64,000 nt of DNA, from NCBI GenBank assembly GCA_004292955.1, contig RDXX01000009.1, positions 1-64,000 on the forward strand, given 5' to 3'. Shown one piece after another: positions 21,175 to 32,460 of the stretch. The position numbers and the translations under genes are program-made. Source of the stretch: Oscillatoriales cyanobacterium (GTDB lineage Bacteria; Cyanobacteriota; Cyanobacteriia; Cyanobacteriales; Microcoleaceae). Below the pieces are notes generated by a model that saw only the letters and a list, made by a program, of their open reading frames with translations, searched no databases and was not told where the DNA came from. Position 1 is the stretch's first letter, and every line of letters starts with the position of its first letter.

Positions 21175-21380
21175 TTGTCGGCGGAATGATGCCCGTGTTT
21201 GGCCTATTTGTTGGCGGAATTACTTCAGGTGTCGGCCCATTTGTCGGCGGAATGATGCCCGTGTTTGGCCCATTTGTTGGCGGAATTACTTCAGGTGTCG
21301 GCCCATTTGTCGGCGGAATTACTTCAGGTGTCGGCCCATTTGTCGGCGGAATTACTTCAGGTGTCGGCGGGATTGGCTGC
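20820..21380. repeat. 33-bp tandem repeats in the second FHA-CHAT gene (site of frameshift)
   Basis: About 16 units of TTCGGCCCATTTGTCGGCGG-plus-13 bases on the plus strand, coding GPNTGIIPPTN or GPTPEVIPPTN on the minus strand. One unit at 21081-21098 has lost 7 bases. Below it the PPTN frame continues in a different phase to about 20830 and then fails to join the CHAT frame, so at least two frame changes separate the halves. Confidence 0.85.
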
Positions 21381-24300
21381 CGATTTGTTGGCGCTGGATC
21401 TTTGCCGTCGTCAGTCAACAACACAATATTACCCACAATACTAGAACGCGGAAACGACTGCGATGTAATTCTAGATTGTCCAGTTGTAATTGCACCCGCC
21501 GTACCGTTAATAGTAGTATCTCCCACGACAAACGGTTGAATCGGTGGGCCTTGATCTCCACCAGCGTGCACAATTGTAATTTTGCCACCACCGGCGCCAC
21601 CCGCAGTAGAAATACTAGCAAATCCTGTCGGCGAAAGTGCGGTGGAAAAACCACCTGTAGCGCGGAAAAAATTCCCCGTCGAAATAAACACATCGCCACC
21701 AGTGCCACGCGTACCGCCTTGGGCATTAATTGACTCTACTTGAAGATCGCCGATCGGATCTAAGAACACATTGCCACCATTTCCGGGTGTACCGAAGGAG
21801 GTAATTTTTCCCGCCGTAATTGAATTTAAAGCTTTAACGGTAATGTTCCCGCCAGTATTTCCCGCTGTATTCAAATCTCTAGCATTCACTTTTCCGGTAG
21901 GGCTCGAAAGCTCGATTGTCCCTCCATTTTGCCCGTTTGAAGCAGTGACATTTCCCAACAAATTGATATTTCCGGTGCTATTTACTTGCAAGCTTTGCGC
22001 GTTAATATTCGAGTTTGCTGTAACATCCGCAGCATTGGCTGTCAGATTTCCTAGGGCTGTGGTTGCGCCCACCGATCCATTAAAAGTGATGCTGCCGCTA
22101 CCTGCTGCGAGATTTAGATTCCGGGCGCCATCTATACTGTCGATCGCACCCCCAAAGCCAATATTCCCGCCAGCAGTCTTGAATACAGCATCTTTCGTCA
22201 ACCCGAGAGAACCGTTAATATTGATATTGCTGTTATTAGTGGTAACATTGCCACCCAACTTAGTATTTAAGGCAGTAACATTCAAACCTGTCAGTGGTGT
22301 TGTGTTTCCGATATTTCCTTGCAGCAGCACATTGCCTTTAGTAGCATTGATGTTCAAGCGCCGATCGCCATCGATCGCACCTGCGATACTAACATTACCG
22401 ACGGCACTGCTGAGAGCGACATCATTGCCGAGTTTGACATTATTGCTGTTAAGAGCAATACTGCTGTTGTCATTTCCGGTAATATTGGCGTTAAGTGCGA
22501 TCGTACCAGTTCCCGTTTGAATCGTGACTGGGGCGGTAAAAGTGAGATCGTTAGGAATGGTAATATTGCCACTACCATTCAATTTCCCGATCGCGATCGA
22601 GCTAAATCCCTTTTGAATCAAATTAATTTCTGATGCCGTCAAATCTAAAGCGGGAGTAGTGTTGTCGGTGCCACCAACCACAATATTTTGTCCTGCCTTT
22701 GTCGGTTGCAACGCTAGCGAGGCCGTACCAGAAACCTTATCGGAAAAATTAATTTCACTTGCTGTTAAATTCAGCGAGTTACTTCCTGCTGCTAAAGTCG
22801 AACCGAAAGCAATAGTTGCATCTCCCGGTGTAAAACTTACAGGAGCTTTTAGTGTCACCGGGCCTTGAAAACTGATGTTATCATTAGTTGTGGCGATATT
22901 GCCGCTAACCGCAACAGTTCCCGCCCCTTTTTGACTGAATGCACCGTCTAAATTCAGGTTTTTCTCAATATTGAGATTAACCTTATTGGTAATTGTGAGC
23001 GCCCCGTCATTGGTGGTTGTGACAATTCCTTTGAGATTAACATTGTCAGCAGCAATACCGAGATTGCCAGCTACGTCAACAGTCTTGTTGAAAGTAATAT
23101 CGGTGCCTGCGAGAATCGGATTGTTGGCAATTGTCACTGCATCTGCATAAGTTTGACCGCCAGTTGTCGTAACACTGCCACCTAAAGATGTTTTGCTGTT
23201 GGCAGTTAAACTTGTCAGAGGAGTTGTTTTGCCGATCGCACTTGTGAAGGTAACATTACCGCTAGCCGCCTTCACCGTCAAATCGCTGCCACCATCAACA
23301 GTATTGTTAAAAGTTAATTCGCTACCTGACAGAATCGGATTATTGGCAATCGTGACTGCATCGTTATAGGTTTGAGGGTTAGTTGTAGTGACATTTCCCT
23401 TCACTTGAGTTGTGCCACCCGCATCTGTAGTCAAACTCGCGGCCTTGACTGTTTGATTAAATGCAGTTATTCCTTGAGAGTTAGCTTTCAGATTGCCGAT
23501 CGCACTTGCAGCCCCAACTGCACCGCTGAATGTAATATTGCCACTACCCGAATTCACAGTCAAATCGCCAGTGCCGTCAACATTATTATTGAAAGTCACA
23601 GCGCTACCTGAGAGAATCGGATTGTTGGCAATTGTGACAGCATCTCCATAGGTTTGAGGGCCAGTTGTAATGACATTGCCCTTGAGTATAGTTGTACCAA
23701 CCGCATTGGTAGTGACGCTGGCAGAACTGACAGTATTAAATGTGGTTGTACCTGTAGAGTTAGCTGTCAGATTGCCGATCGCACTTATAGTCCCAACTGC
23801 ACCGCTAAATGTAATATTACCGCTACCCCCATTCACCGTCAAATTGCTGCTACCGTTCACAGTATCGTTGAAAGTAACGCCCGTGCCTGCGAGAATTGGA
23901 TTGTTGGCAATCGTGACAGCATCTCCATAGGTTTGAGCGCCGGTGGTAGTCACATTGCCATTTAATTCAGTTTTGCCGCCAGCATTGGTAGTGAAACTGC
24001 TAGCAGTGACAGCATTAAATGTAGCCGTACCACCACTGTTGACAATAATATTTCCTAAGGGTACGGTATTACCTATAGCACCTTTCACCGCAATATTTAC
24101 CGTACCTGTTTCTAAAGTGAGATTGCCACTGCCATCAATATTATCATTCAACAGAATCTTGCCACTTGCTGAATTTCCATTGCCGATCAAGACGCTATCT
24201 CCGACTAAGACATTACCCTTAATGGTGATATCTTGACCGGCGGTGGTAATATTTCCCTTCAGGTTATTAGTAGTAGCGTTGAGAGTAACTGAAGCATCAT

Positions 24301-27300
24301 CAGTTCCCGAAATTGCTTGAGCTTTATTTACAAAAATTGTGCCTTGAGTATTGAAAGTCACAGGATCTTTGAAAACAGCAGGCAAATTGTCTACCGTGAT
24401 ATTGCCTGTTGTATTATTCGTTCCGATCGCAATTCCACTAAATCCATTAGCCAAGGAGGAGAAAAATTGTTTTCCTAAATCGATCGCCTTCGGATCGTCA
24501 GCAAGTGCATCCTGGAAGCGAATTCCGACATTAGGCGAAGACGGCGCAATTGACAAAGTACCCTTACCCTGTACGGAATCTGGGCCTCCCGAAAAGCTCA
24601 TGTCATTACCGCTAATGCTAATATTTCCCGTACCGGACAATCCCCTAGCATCAATGATATTGATCCGAACTAGATTGGGTGTGGCGATCGCGATATCGCC
24701 ACCCGCACCGTTCGTAGAACTAGAGTTCCAAACTACTCCGGGATCTGCTAAAATGTTGCCTGTTTTACCCGTGAGGGTAATTTTTCCACCATCGCCCGCC
24801 GTGGAACTTGAGTTAAGATTACCAGGAGTAATATTGTTCGCACTCAGTGCAATCGGGCCGCCACTTCCAGTAGTAGAACTGGTATCGATCGCCCCTGTGG
24901 AACTCCTCGTAATGTTACCATTGTTGCTCGTAAGCGCGATCGCCCGTCCGGGATTCGTAATATTGCCTGTAGTAATATCGCCAGTAGTGGTAATCGCGAT
25001 CGGACTGGTACTGGTAACATTCTGAGAATTGACTATTGTCAGGGAACCCAAAGGCACAGTCCCCCCAACAGCCCCGTTAAGATTAATAATACCTGTTCCC
25101 GAAGTCAAAGTTAGCTTCCCATCGCCGTCAACAGTTCCCTTAAAATTAATGTCGCCTGCCTTCGTCAACCCAGTATCGAGAGTGACATTAGAACCCTGAA
25201 CGAGAGACACTTTACCACCAAACGTAATATTCTGTTCGTTGGTGACAACATTTGCATTTAAGTTAGTAGTGGGAGCATCAAAACTAATTGAAGCATTATT
25301 TACACCTTTAATGTTGCCATTGACTGCAATTGTGCCGCTAGTTGTGGCGCTAGTTTGGGGAGATCGAAATGTAACCGGAAAATCAAAAGTAACAGCACTG
25401 GGGTCAGCAATTGCGATCGTCCCACTGCCGTCCGCCCGCCCGACAATCATTTGGGAAAATCCCTTGAAAGCTGCGAGTTCAGTAGTGCTGAGATTCAAAT
25501 CAGCAGAATTACCGGCAGTGCCAACAGTAATACCTAAACTCGGAGTCAGAGGTTGCAACAGAATAGTACCGTTGCCTTTGACTTGAGACGTGGGTGAAAC
25601 CGTAATTGCATCACTGGTCAAAGTAACATCATTACCGGTTCCTGCCGTCAGGTTGATGTTGCTATTATTCAGGTTAATTTCATTAGTACCGCTTGGCCCA
25701 TTACCAGTCAGAGCAACATTTCCCACCGTCGATTTGAGCGCTCCATTATTCAGATAAATTGCCGCCGAACCGATTGCTGCCTTACCATTCAGATCGATAC
25801 TTGCCTTCGTCGATTCTACTGCTGAATTACCCTCAACAATAATGCCATAATTTGTTTTATTGATACCAGTCCCCGCACCTGTGCCAGTCATGGCGATATT
25901 TCCACTCGCCGATCGCACGTTAGAATTAGCAACAGATATCCCGCTGTTATTGTCTGTGCCCGCACCAGCCGTACCGTTGAAAGAAATACTTCCGCTTCCA
26001 GTTGATTCAACTAACGATCCATTTAGAAGTGGTACCTCTGACGACGGCAGGTTTTCCATGCGAATACCGTGGTTACCAATTCCAGTGCCACCACCTGTCC
26101 CTGCGAAACTGATGTTTCCATTGTTTGATAGCACTTTGGCGGCGTTAATCAATATCCCGGAGTTATTGTTTTTGCCCGCACCGCCGGTACCGCTGAAACT
26201 AATACTTCCAATGCCTGTTGATTGCACTAAGGCCGCGTTGTCGATCGCAATACCGTAATTACTGCTTCCACTGCTGCCACCTTTTCCAATAAGACTGATA
26301 TCTCCATCGAATGATTTAACGCTGCTATTTGTCTCAATAGATATCCCTCTATTGCTGCCATTAATCCCATTGCCGCCCGTACCAGTCAGGCCAACTTTTC
26401 CCGTCCCCGTTGATTCCACCACGGCATTACTCAAAATCAGAATGCCGTTACCAGATCCGCTGCCGTTACCAATCAGTGTAATCTCACCATTGGCTGAACT
26501 TATAGTAGGCCCGCGCAAAATTATCCCGTCACTATTGAGGCTGGTACCGCTAGTGCCAGTAAGGGTAATCTTTCCCGTTCCAGTAGTTACTAAAGTAGGT
26601 GTAATGGTTCCGCCAGATACCTGAAGGCCGACGTTGATTGCCGTGTTTCCTGCACTACTACCAGTGAGGTCAATATTCCCACCACCAGCATTAATCGTAC
26701 CACCATTAATATTAATCCCATTTCCATTGACAGTATTCCCGCGGCCAATACCGGTAAAATTGCCACCATTTGTATTAATCGTCGCATTGGTAATGGTGAC
26801 ATTACCACCGGCGAGATTGTCGGTATCAGCATTCAGGGTGATATTGCCTCCCTGAGTTGTGATATTGTTGTTAACAAATATGCTATTACTGGCATTCAGA
26901 GTCAGGGAATTTTTATTAGCCCAAGCAATCGGAGCGCTAACTGTAATATCCCCTGCACTCGCACCAAGAGATGTAGTAGAAATAGTGACATTACCTAAAC
27001 CCAATTGCGTTTGCAGCGTCCCGTTATTAATTGTAGCCGTAGGCGCAGCGATACCGGGAGTAAACACTCCTCCCCCGAATGCACCGGCTGCATCCGGAGC
27101 TGTGCTAATAGTAATATTAGTAGGATCTAACAATAAGGTTCCGGCACTGCCGACAGTCGATCGCAAATCCACCAACCCAGCGAAATCCAGCGATTGTTTT
27201 CCCGATACCTCCACAAACCCGCCATTCCCAGAAAACAAGCCACCTCGGGCAGTAATATTCCCATTAAAACGAGTAGTTTCATCAGCCCAAACGATCGCTC

Positions 27301-28420
27301 GCCCGCCATTACCGTTGCTAATCGCATCCACATTAATTGTCGAATCTGCACTCACAAACGTCCGCACAGCATTCGGCACAGTCCCCAAACCCTGAAAATC
27401 TCCGCCAATCAGTACATTCCCACCGCCGTTAATACCCGAAGCATCGATGTTAGCCGCGATCGCGCCTACGCGATCGCCTAAAATGTTAACATTACCCCCA
27501 GTATTGCCCGAGACGTTGATACTGCCACTGGCGATCGCAGTTCCCGCCACAACAGGCACAGCCAAATTCCCCGCCAGCACCACATCCCCATTCGGATTTA
27601 CCGTCAAATTCGTTGCTTGTTCCTGGCCTTTTCCTGTCAGTAACTCCGGCAAAGATAACACCGGTTGCGTCCAATTATTCGGCAGCGAGTTTTGAGTTAC
27701 TACTGGTTGAACATCCAAACTCAATAAATTACCAGCTTGAGAAATCCGCACCAAATTTTGACCGGGTACAGCCGTAATCAGAACACCGCCTCCTGGCGCG
27801 TTTAGCTGGCCGGTATTCACAACCGTCCCCCCCGTCAAACTTAAACTTTGACCGGGTGCCACCGTCAAATTCCCGGCATTTACAATGCTTCCTGCTTGCG
27901 GACTGGTAAAGGCAAAACTGTTTGGCTTCCCGATTAAGCTGGCCCAGTTGTTATTGCCGATCGCACTAAACCACTGATTGTTCCCAAAACCGATACCTGT
28001 CGCCGCCGTAGCGCTAAAAGAACCCGGTACGTTGAGACTCGCATTTTGTCCAAAAATTATCCCCGACGGATTCATCAAAAACAGATTGGAATTGCCGCCT
28101 GTCACTTGAATTAAGCCGTTGATTACAGAAGGATTTCCCCCGTTAATTCTTCCTAAGATATTTTGAATGTTGGGATTGGTTAAAAAGTTTGCCGTTTGAC
28201 CGGAACTGAGACCAAACTGAGTAAAACTGTGAAACAGGTTAACCTTGTCACCGCCCAATGACCCCCCTGAAATGTCGTAGCGATCGCCATTGGGTGTCAC
28301 GACTGTATTCGTGCCGTCTGGTGCGGGGGTGATGGGTTGCGCGGAAGCCGAGCCGGCCGCTGCATTGAGGCAGCCAAGTATGAATAACCATCCGAGCAAA
28401 TTTAGTTTGTTGGCTGCCAT
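20909..28420 (-). CDS. FHA/TPS-domain half of the second FHA-CHAT paralogue, truncated by frameshift
   Basis: 2503 aa. Signal peptide (MAANKLNLLGWLFILG...SASA) and TPS domain are nearly identical to the intact paralogue, followed by ~2000 residues of Gly/Asn/Thr-rich beta-helix-type repeats. The tail is GPTPEVIPPTN and GPNTGIIPPTN 11-mers (33-bp units). At 21087/21088 one unit lacks 7 bases (GGCGGAA), after which the frame reads RQMGRTLVSF repeats and stops at 20909. As it stands the product would be secreted without the CHAT domain. Upstream of the start about 80 bases resemble the leader of the first paralogue. It could be a real decay product, a variable gene or an assembly error in repeats. 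Confidence 0.8.
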   Translation of the reverse strand: MAANKLNLLGWLFILGCLNAAAGSASAQPITPAPDGTNTVVTPNGDRYDISGGSLGGDKVNLFHSFTQFGLSSGQTANFLTNPNIQNILGRINGGNPSVINGLIQVTGGNSNLFLMNPSGIIFGQNASLNVPGSFSATAATGIGFGNNQWFSAIGNNNWASLIGKPNSFAFTSPQAGSIVNAGNLTVAPGQSLSLTGGTVVNTGQLNAPGGGVLITAVPGQNLVRISQAGNLLSLDVQPVVTQNSLPNNWTQPVLSLPELLTGKGQEQATNLTVNPNGDVVLAGNLAVPVVAGTAIASGSINVSGNTGGNVNILGDRVGAIAANIDASGINGGGNVLIGGDFQGLGTVPNAVRTFVSADSTINVDAISNGNGGRAIVWADETTRFNGNITARGGLFSGNGGFVEVSGKQSLDFAGLVDLRSTVGSAGTLLLDPTNITISTAPDAAGAFGGGVFTPGIAAPTATINNGTLQTQLGLGNVTISTTSLGASAGDITVSAPIAWANKNSLTLNASNSIFVNNNITTQGGNITLNADTDNLAGGNVTITNATINTNGGNFTGIGRGNTVNGNGININGGTINAGGGNIDLTGSSAGNTAINVGLQVSGGTITPTLVTTGTGKITLTGTSGTSLNSDGIILRGPTISSANGEITLIGNGSGSGNGILILSNAVVESTGTGKVGLTGTGGNGINGSNRGISIETNSSVKSFDGDISLIGKGGSSGSSNYGIAIDNAALVQSTGIGSISFSGTGGAGKNNNSGILINAAKVLSNNGNISFAGTGGGTGIGNHGIRMENLPSSEVPLLNGSLVESTGSGSISFNGTAGAGTDNNSGISVANSNVRSASGNIAMTGTGAGTGINKTNYGIIVEGNSAVESTKASIDLNGKAAIGSAAIYLNNGALKSTVGNVALTGNGPSGTNEINLNNSNINLTAGTGNDVTLTSDAITVSPTSQVKGNGTILLQPLTPSLGITVGTAGNSADLNLSTTELAAFKGFSQMIVGRADGSGTIAIADPSAVTFDFPVTFRSPQTSATTSGTIAVNGNIKGVNNASISFDAPTTNLNANVVTNEQNITFGGKVSLVQGSNVTLDTGLTKAGDINFKGTVDGDGKLTLTSGTGIINLNGAVGGTVPLGSLTIVNSQNVTSTSPIAITTTGDITTGNITNPGRAIALTSNNGNITRSSTGAIDTSSTTGSGGPIALSANNITPGNLNSSSTAGDGGKITLTGKTGNILADPGVVWNSSSTNGAGGDIAIATPNLVRINIIDARGLSGTGNISISGNDMSFSGGPDSVQGKGTLSIAPSSPNVGIRFQDALADDPKAIDLGKQFFSSLANGFSGIAIGTNNTTGNITVDNLPAVFKDPVTFNTQGTIFVNKAQAISGTDDASVTLNATTNNLKGNITTAGQDITIKGNVLVGDSVLIGNGNSASGKILLNDNIDGSGNLTLETGTVNIAVKGAIGNTVPLGNIIVNSGGTATFNAVTASSFTTNAGGKTELNGNVTTTGAQTYGDAVTIANNPILAGTGVTFNDTVNGSSNLTVNGGSGNITFSGAVGTISAIGNLTANSTGTTTFNTVSSASVTTNAVGTTILKGNVITTGPQTYGDAVTIANNPILSGSAVTFNNNVDGTGDLTVNSGSGNITFSGAVGAASAIGNLKANSQGITAFNQTVKAASLTTDAGGTTQVKGNVTTTNPQTYNDAVTIANNPILSGSELTFNNTVDGGSDLTVKAASGNVTFTSAIGKTTPLTSLTANSKTSLGGSVTTTGGQTYADAVTIANNPILAGTDITFNKTVDVAGNLGIAADNVNLKGIVTTTNDGALTITNKVNLNIEKNLNLDGAFSQKGAGTVAVSGNIATTNDNISFQGPVTLKAPVSFTPGDATIAFGSTLAAGSNSLNLTASEINFSDKVSGTASLALQPTKAGQNIVVGGTDNTTPALDLTASEINLIQKGFSSIAIGKLNGSGNITIPNDLTFTAPVTIQTGTGTIALNANITGNDNSSIALNSNNVKLGNDVALSSAVGNVSIAGAIDGDRRLNINATKGNVLLQGNIGNTTPLTGLNVTALNTKLGGNVTTNNSNININGSLGLTKDAVFKTAGGNIGFGGAIDSIDGARNLNLAAGSGSITFNGSVGATTALGNLTANAADVTANSNINAQSLQVNSTGNINLLGNVTASNGQNGGTIELSSPTGKVNARDLNTAGNTGGNITVKALNSITAGKITSFGTPGNGGNVFLDPIGDLQVESINAQGGTRGTGGDVFISTGNFFRATGGFSTALSPTGFASISTAGGAGGGKITIVHAGGDQGPPIQPFVVGDTTINGTAGAITTGQSRITSQSFPRSSIVGNIVLLTDDGKDPAPTNRQPIPPTPEVIPPTNGPTPEVIPPTNGPTPEVIPPTNGPNTGIIPPTNGPTPEVIPPTNRPNTGIIPPTNGPNTGIIPPTNGPNTGIIPPTNGPNTGIRQMGRTLVSFRRQMGRTLVSFRRQMGRTLVSFRQQMGRTLVSFRRQMGRTLVSFRRQMG

Positions 28421-28554
28421 TGTGGTTAAAGATCTGTGCTAAAAGTGCGATCGTATTTATCTTTCCCTATTCTGACTCATGAAGGTTCCTCCTGTCAATA
28501 GGATTTACGGTATTTTGCCTCGAAAAAATATAGCAAATCCGCAGGAAATCTATC

Positions 28555-28743
28555 TATTTAATTACCATAAATAATTGGTTTAAAGCCGGAACCCTTTTAA
28601 GGATAAATTAAAAGCAGACTATTCATTACTCCAATCCTCTTCTTTCCTTTGTCAAGTGCTATCAACTGTCAACTATCAACTGTCAACTATCAACTATCAA
28701 CTGTCAACTGTCAACTGTCAACTGTCAACTGTCAACTGTCAAC
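28555..28743. repeat. STRR heptamers plus a shared ~80-bp intergenic module
   Basis: Heptamers TCAACTG/TCAACTA run from 28661 to 28743. Next to them, 28560-28640 (AATTGGTTTAAAGCC, then ATTCATTACTCCAATCCTCT) recurs in inverted orientation at 42590-42660, also beside a heptamer array. The rest of 28421-29220 contains the leader of the second FHA-CHAT gene and AT-rich sequence; I see no gene there. Confidence 0.6.
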
Positions 28744-29223
28744 CTTGACGATTAGCAGTCAAAAATGCGTAAGTACCGATCGCCAGTGAAAGCAACTTGC
28801 TGCTAGTGCCAAACAACTCGCTCCAATTCCTACTCTGGACAGCGCCACAGCCGATTCCAGGGCGAGCAGCTTGCAGTCCGCTTCCAGGAGCAACTCACCC
28901 AACAGCCAAATTTTTCTGAGAAACTTTATAAGTTTGGGATGAGCTTTACCAAAATTTTACAAAAATTGACTAAAAAAATTTATATATTTTTGATGAAAGC
29001 TAATATTTGCAAGTCTTCCAGTCAATTTGAGACAGTTAGCGATACCAATAGATGTAGTAGCTTGTAAATCTATACTGAGTGAAAATCTGGCTGTGACAGA
29101 TGAAAGTAGTCTGCCACTAGAGTGTCAGTGAAAACTCTTAAAACAAGCACTCATTGACTCAAAAAAACACCTAAGTGATATCAGTCCGTAGAGTCACTGC
29201 CGTAGAGTCTGTTTTGTCGGTTT

Positions 29224-29259
29224 GACGATCGCCCTTAATATCCGAGGGTCGCGATCGTC
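29224..29259. other. Strong hairpin upstream of the PEP-CTERM gene
   Basis: GACGATCGC (29224-29232) pairs perfectly with GCGATCGTC (29251-29259), enclosing an imperfect inner stem (CCCTTAATATCCGAGGG). It lies about 65 bases before the next start codon, so it would be in the promoter or leader. It may be a regulatory or stop structure. Confidence 0.4.
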
Positions 29260-29325
29260 TATTCCTGTCTTGACAAGATAGCATTGACCAGCTTACTAAC
29301 TAACAATATTGGAGGAATCAGGGTT

Positions 29326-30126
29326 ATGACTACCTTAACGCTAGTCAAAAAAACATCTTTTACAGTCGCCAGCTTGGCAACCACAATCTTGCTCAGCATC
29401 TGCACGCCCGCCCGAGCTTTCATGTTTGGCAGCACTGGCATCCAGTTCGATCGAGATACCAATATCAACTTTACATTCGACCAATCTCACGGCGCTTACC
29501 AGTCTAGCTTGTGGGTAGCCCAAGCTCAGACAGGAGCCAATGGCTACAGCAACATCACCCGACTGTTTTACGAGTTCAAACCCTCAGATAACGGGAACGC
29601 CGATGAATGGAAAGGAACCTTCGGCAACTCCGTGGGATCGAACAACGGCTCCCCAACTCAAACCTTCACCTTTTTGCAGGATCAAGTTTATGCCCTGCTG
29701 CTCTGGAGTGACAGCGGCAGTGGCAAACAATTCGAGCAGTACGCCTCCAGCAGCACCTTCATGAACAGCCCCGAATGGTTTGCCGCCAACACCCAGTTTC
29801 GCAGAGATGACTGTGTGGTGGCCGGATGTCAGCAAGCCGTATTTGGCGAATTTGGGCTCAACCCCCGCTCCCCCGACTCATTTACAAGTATCAACGGCGG
29901 TAAAGGCCCAGAACAATATTCATCGCTCACAATGGCCCAACTGGCTCAGGGAAGCAAAATCTCCTTCGACGATGCCGGAGGAGGAAACGATCGCGACTTC
30001 CAAGACTTCACCGTCTCCGCCGAGCTAGCACCCGAGCCTGTGACAGTGTTCGGCACCATGCTGGGGATCGGGGCTTTGGCGGCGGCTCGCGGCAAAAAAA
30101 AGCGACAGCAGCAACCAAAAAAATGA
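29326..30126 (+). CDS. PEP-CTERM exosortase-substrate protein (DUF4114-like)
   Basis: 266 aa from ATG 29326, preceded by GGAGGA (29311-29316). Signal peptide 1-31 (ending TPARA). The body ends in a GGGNDRDFQDF segment of the DUF4114 type. The C-terminus is a classic PEP-CTERM sorting tag: PEP, hydrophobic VTVFGTMLGIGALAAA, then basic RGKKKRQQQ. Such proteins are exported, recognised by an exosortase and placed at the surface or in exopolysaccharide. Two cysteines flank DDCVVAGCQ. No exosortase gene is in the window; the role is unknown beyond sorting. Confidence 0.85.
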   Translation: MTTLTLVKKTSFTVASLATTILLSICTPARAFMFGSTGIQFDRDTNINFTFDQSHGAYQSSLWVAQAQTGANGYSNITRLFYEFKPSDNGNADEWKGTFGNSVGSNNGSPTQTFTFLQDQVYALLLWSDSGSGKQFEQYASSSTFMNSPEWFAANTQFRRDDCVVAGCQQAVFGEFGLNPRSPDSFTSINGGKGPEQYSSLTMAQLAQGSKISFDDAGGGNDRDFQDFTVSAELAPEPVTVFGTMLGIGALAAARGKKKRQQQPKK

Positions 30127-30204
30127 CTCTTAAGCATCCCCATACAAATCTAAATAGTGAGTCTGTTCAGTGGTACTCTGAGAAATAGCATTTCTAAATG
30201 TTAA

Positions 30205-31710
<1,506 letters not shown>

Positions 31711-31714
31711 AAAG

Positions 31715-31868
31715 TAGGGAATGGGTAATGGGTAATGGGTAATTGGTAATTGGTAATTGGTTATTGGTTATTGAAACTAACAAATAACCAATTACCTGTT
31801 TGGCCAATGCCCAATGCCCAATGCCCAATGCCCAATTCCCAATTCCCAATTCCCAATTCCCAATTCAC
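31715..31868. repeat. Heptamer STRRs in the atpD-atpC spacer
   Basis: GGGTAAT and GGTAATT units (31715-31770) are followed after a short gap by TGCCCAA and TTCCCAA units (31803-31868). The two halves are partly complementary (GGTAATTGG with CCAATTACC), so the spacer transcript could fold. It fills almost the whole space between stop codon and the atpC start. Confidence 0.75.
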
Positions 31869-31873
31869 TATTT

Positions 31874-32281
31874 ATGACATTAACTGTGCGCGTAGTGGCC
31901 CCAGACAAAACTGTTTGGGATTCTAATGCTGAAGAAGTAATTCTGCCAAGCACGACAGGCCAATTGGGTATCTTGACCGGTCACGCTCCGATGTTGACTG
32001 CTTTGGATACCGGAGTGATGCGCGTCCGTCCTGGTAAGGAATGGGTGTCTATTGCTCTGATGGGCGGCTTTGCAGAAATCCAAGAAAACCAAGTAACTAT
32101 CCTTGTCAACGGCGCTGAGAAAGGCGAAACGATTGATAAAGAAGCTGCTCGTACTGCTTACACCGAAGCAGAAGCTCGTTTGGAAAGCTCTGCTAGTGGC
32201 ACTTTGCAAGAGCAAATTCAAGCTAAGCAAGCAATCAAACGCGCGAGAGCTCGTTTTCAAGCGGCCGGCGGCACGATTTAG
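31874..32281 (+). CDS. atpC: F-type ATP synthase subunit epsilon
   Basis: 135 aa from ATG 31874 ([20 protein letters not shown]). The N-terminal beta-sandwich ([18 protein letters not shown]) and the C-terminal helical hairpin rich in Ala/Glu/Arg are complete. The subunit couples F1 to the rotor and can inhibit ATP hydrolysis. An in-frame extension upstream is made of STRR translation (NSQFPIPNS) and is not part of the protein. Probably co-transcribed with atpD. No strong Shine-Dalgarno is visible. Confidence 0.96.
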   Translation: MTLTVRVVAPDKTVWDSNAEEVILPSTTGQLGILTGHAPMLTALDTGVMRVRPGKEWVSIALMGGFAEIQENQVTILVNGAEKGETIDKEAARTAYTEAEARLESSASGTLQEQIQAKQAIKRARARFQAAGGTI

Positions 32282-32460
32282 ATAAGACGTACGGTTGAAA
32301 CCGCGCCTACAAAAACAAAGTCCGCCTCCGCGGACTGAAGAAAATAACGTAATGTTAACCGCCAGTTCTTCAACCCGCACTAGAAGGGTTTTGTTTGTAT
32401 AGACGCGGTTGAAACCGCCCGGTGTTCTTGTATAGACGGCGGTTGAAACCGCCCGGTCTT
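32282..32460. repeat. Short palindromic repeats (GCGGTTGAAACCGC) after atpC
   Basis: GGTTGAAACC units occur at about 32293, 32407 and 32440, and a perfect hairpin AGTCCGC-CTCC-GCGGACT at 32320-32337 lies 40 bases after the atpC stop, where it may help end transcription. This is a frequent cyanobacterial repeat type. No gene here. Confidence 0.6.

Noticed and set aside
28750-28920. Minus-strand open stretch (IWLLGELLLEADCKLL...) as a gene fragment
   Set aside because: About 50 residues, no start, no recognisable domain.
31814-31873. N-terminal extension of AtpC ([13 protein letters not shown]...)
   Set aside because: It is the translation of heptamer repeats; the conserved epsilon N-terminus starts at 31874.
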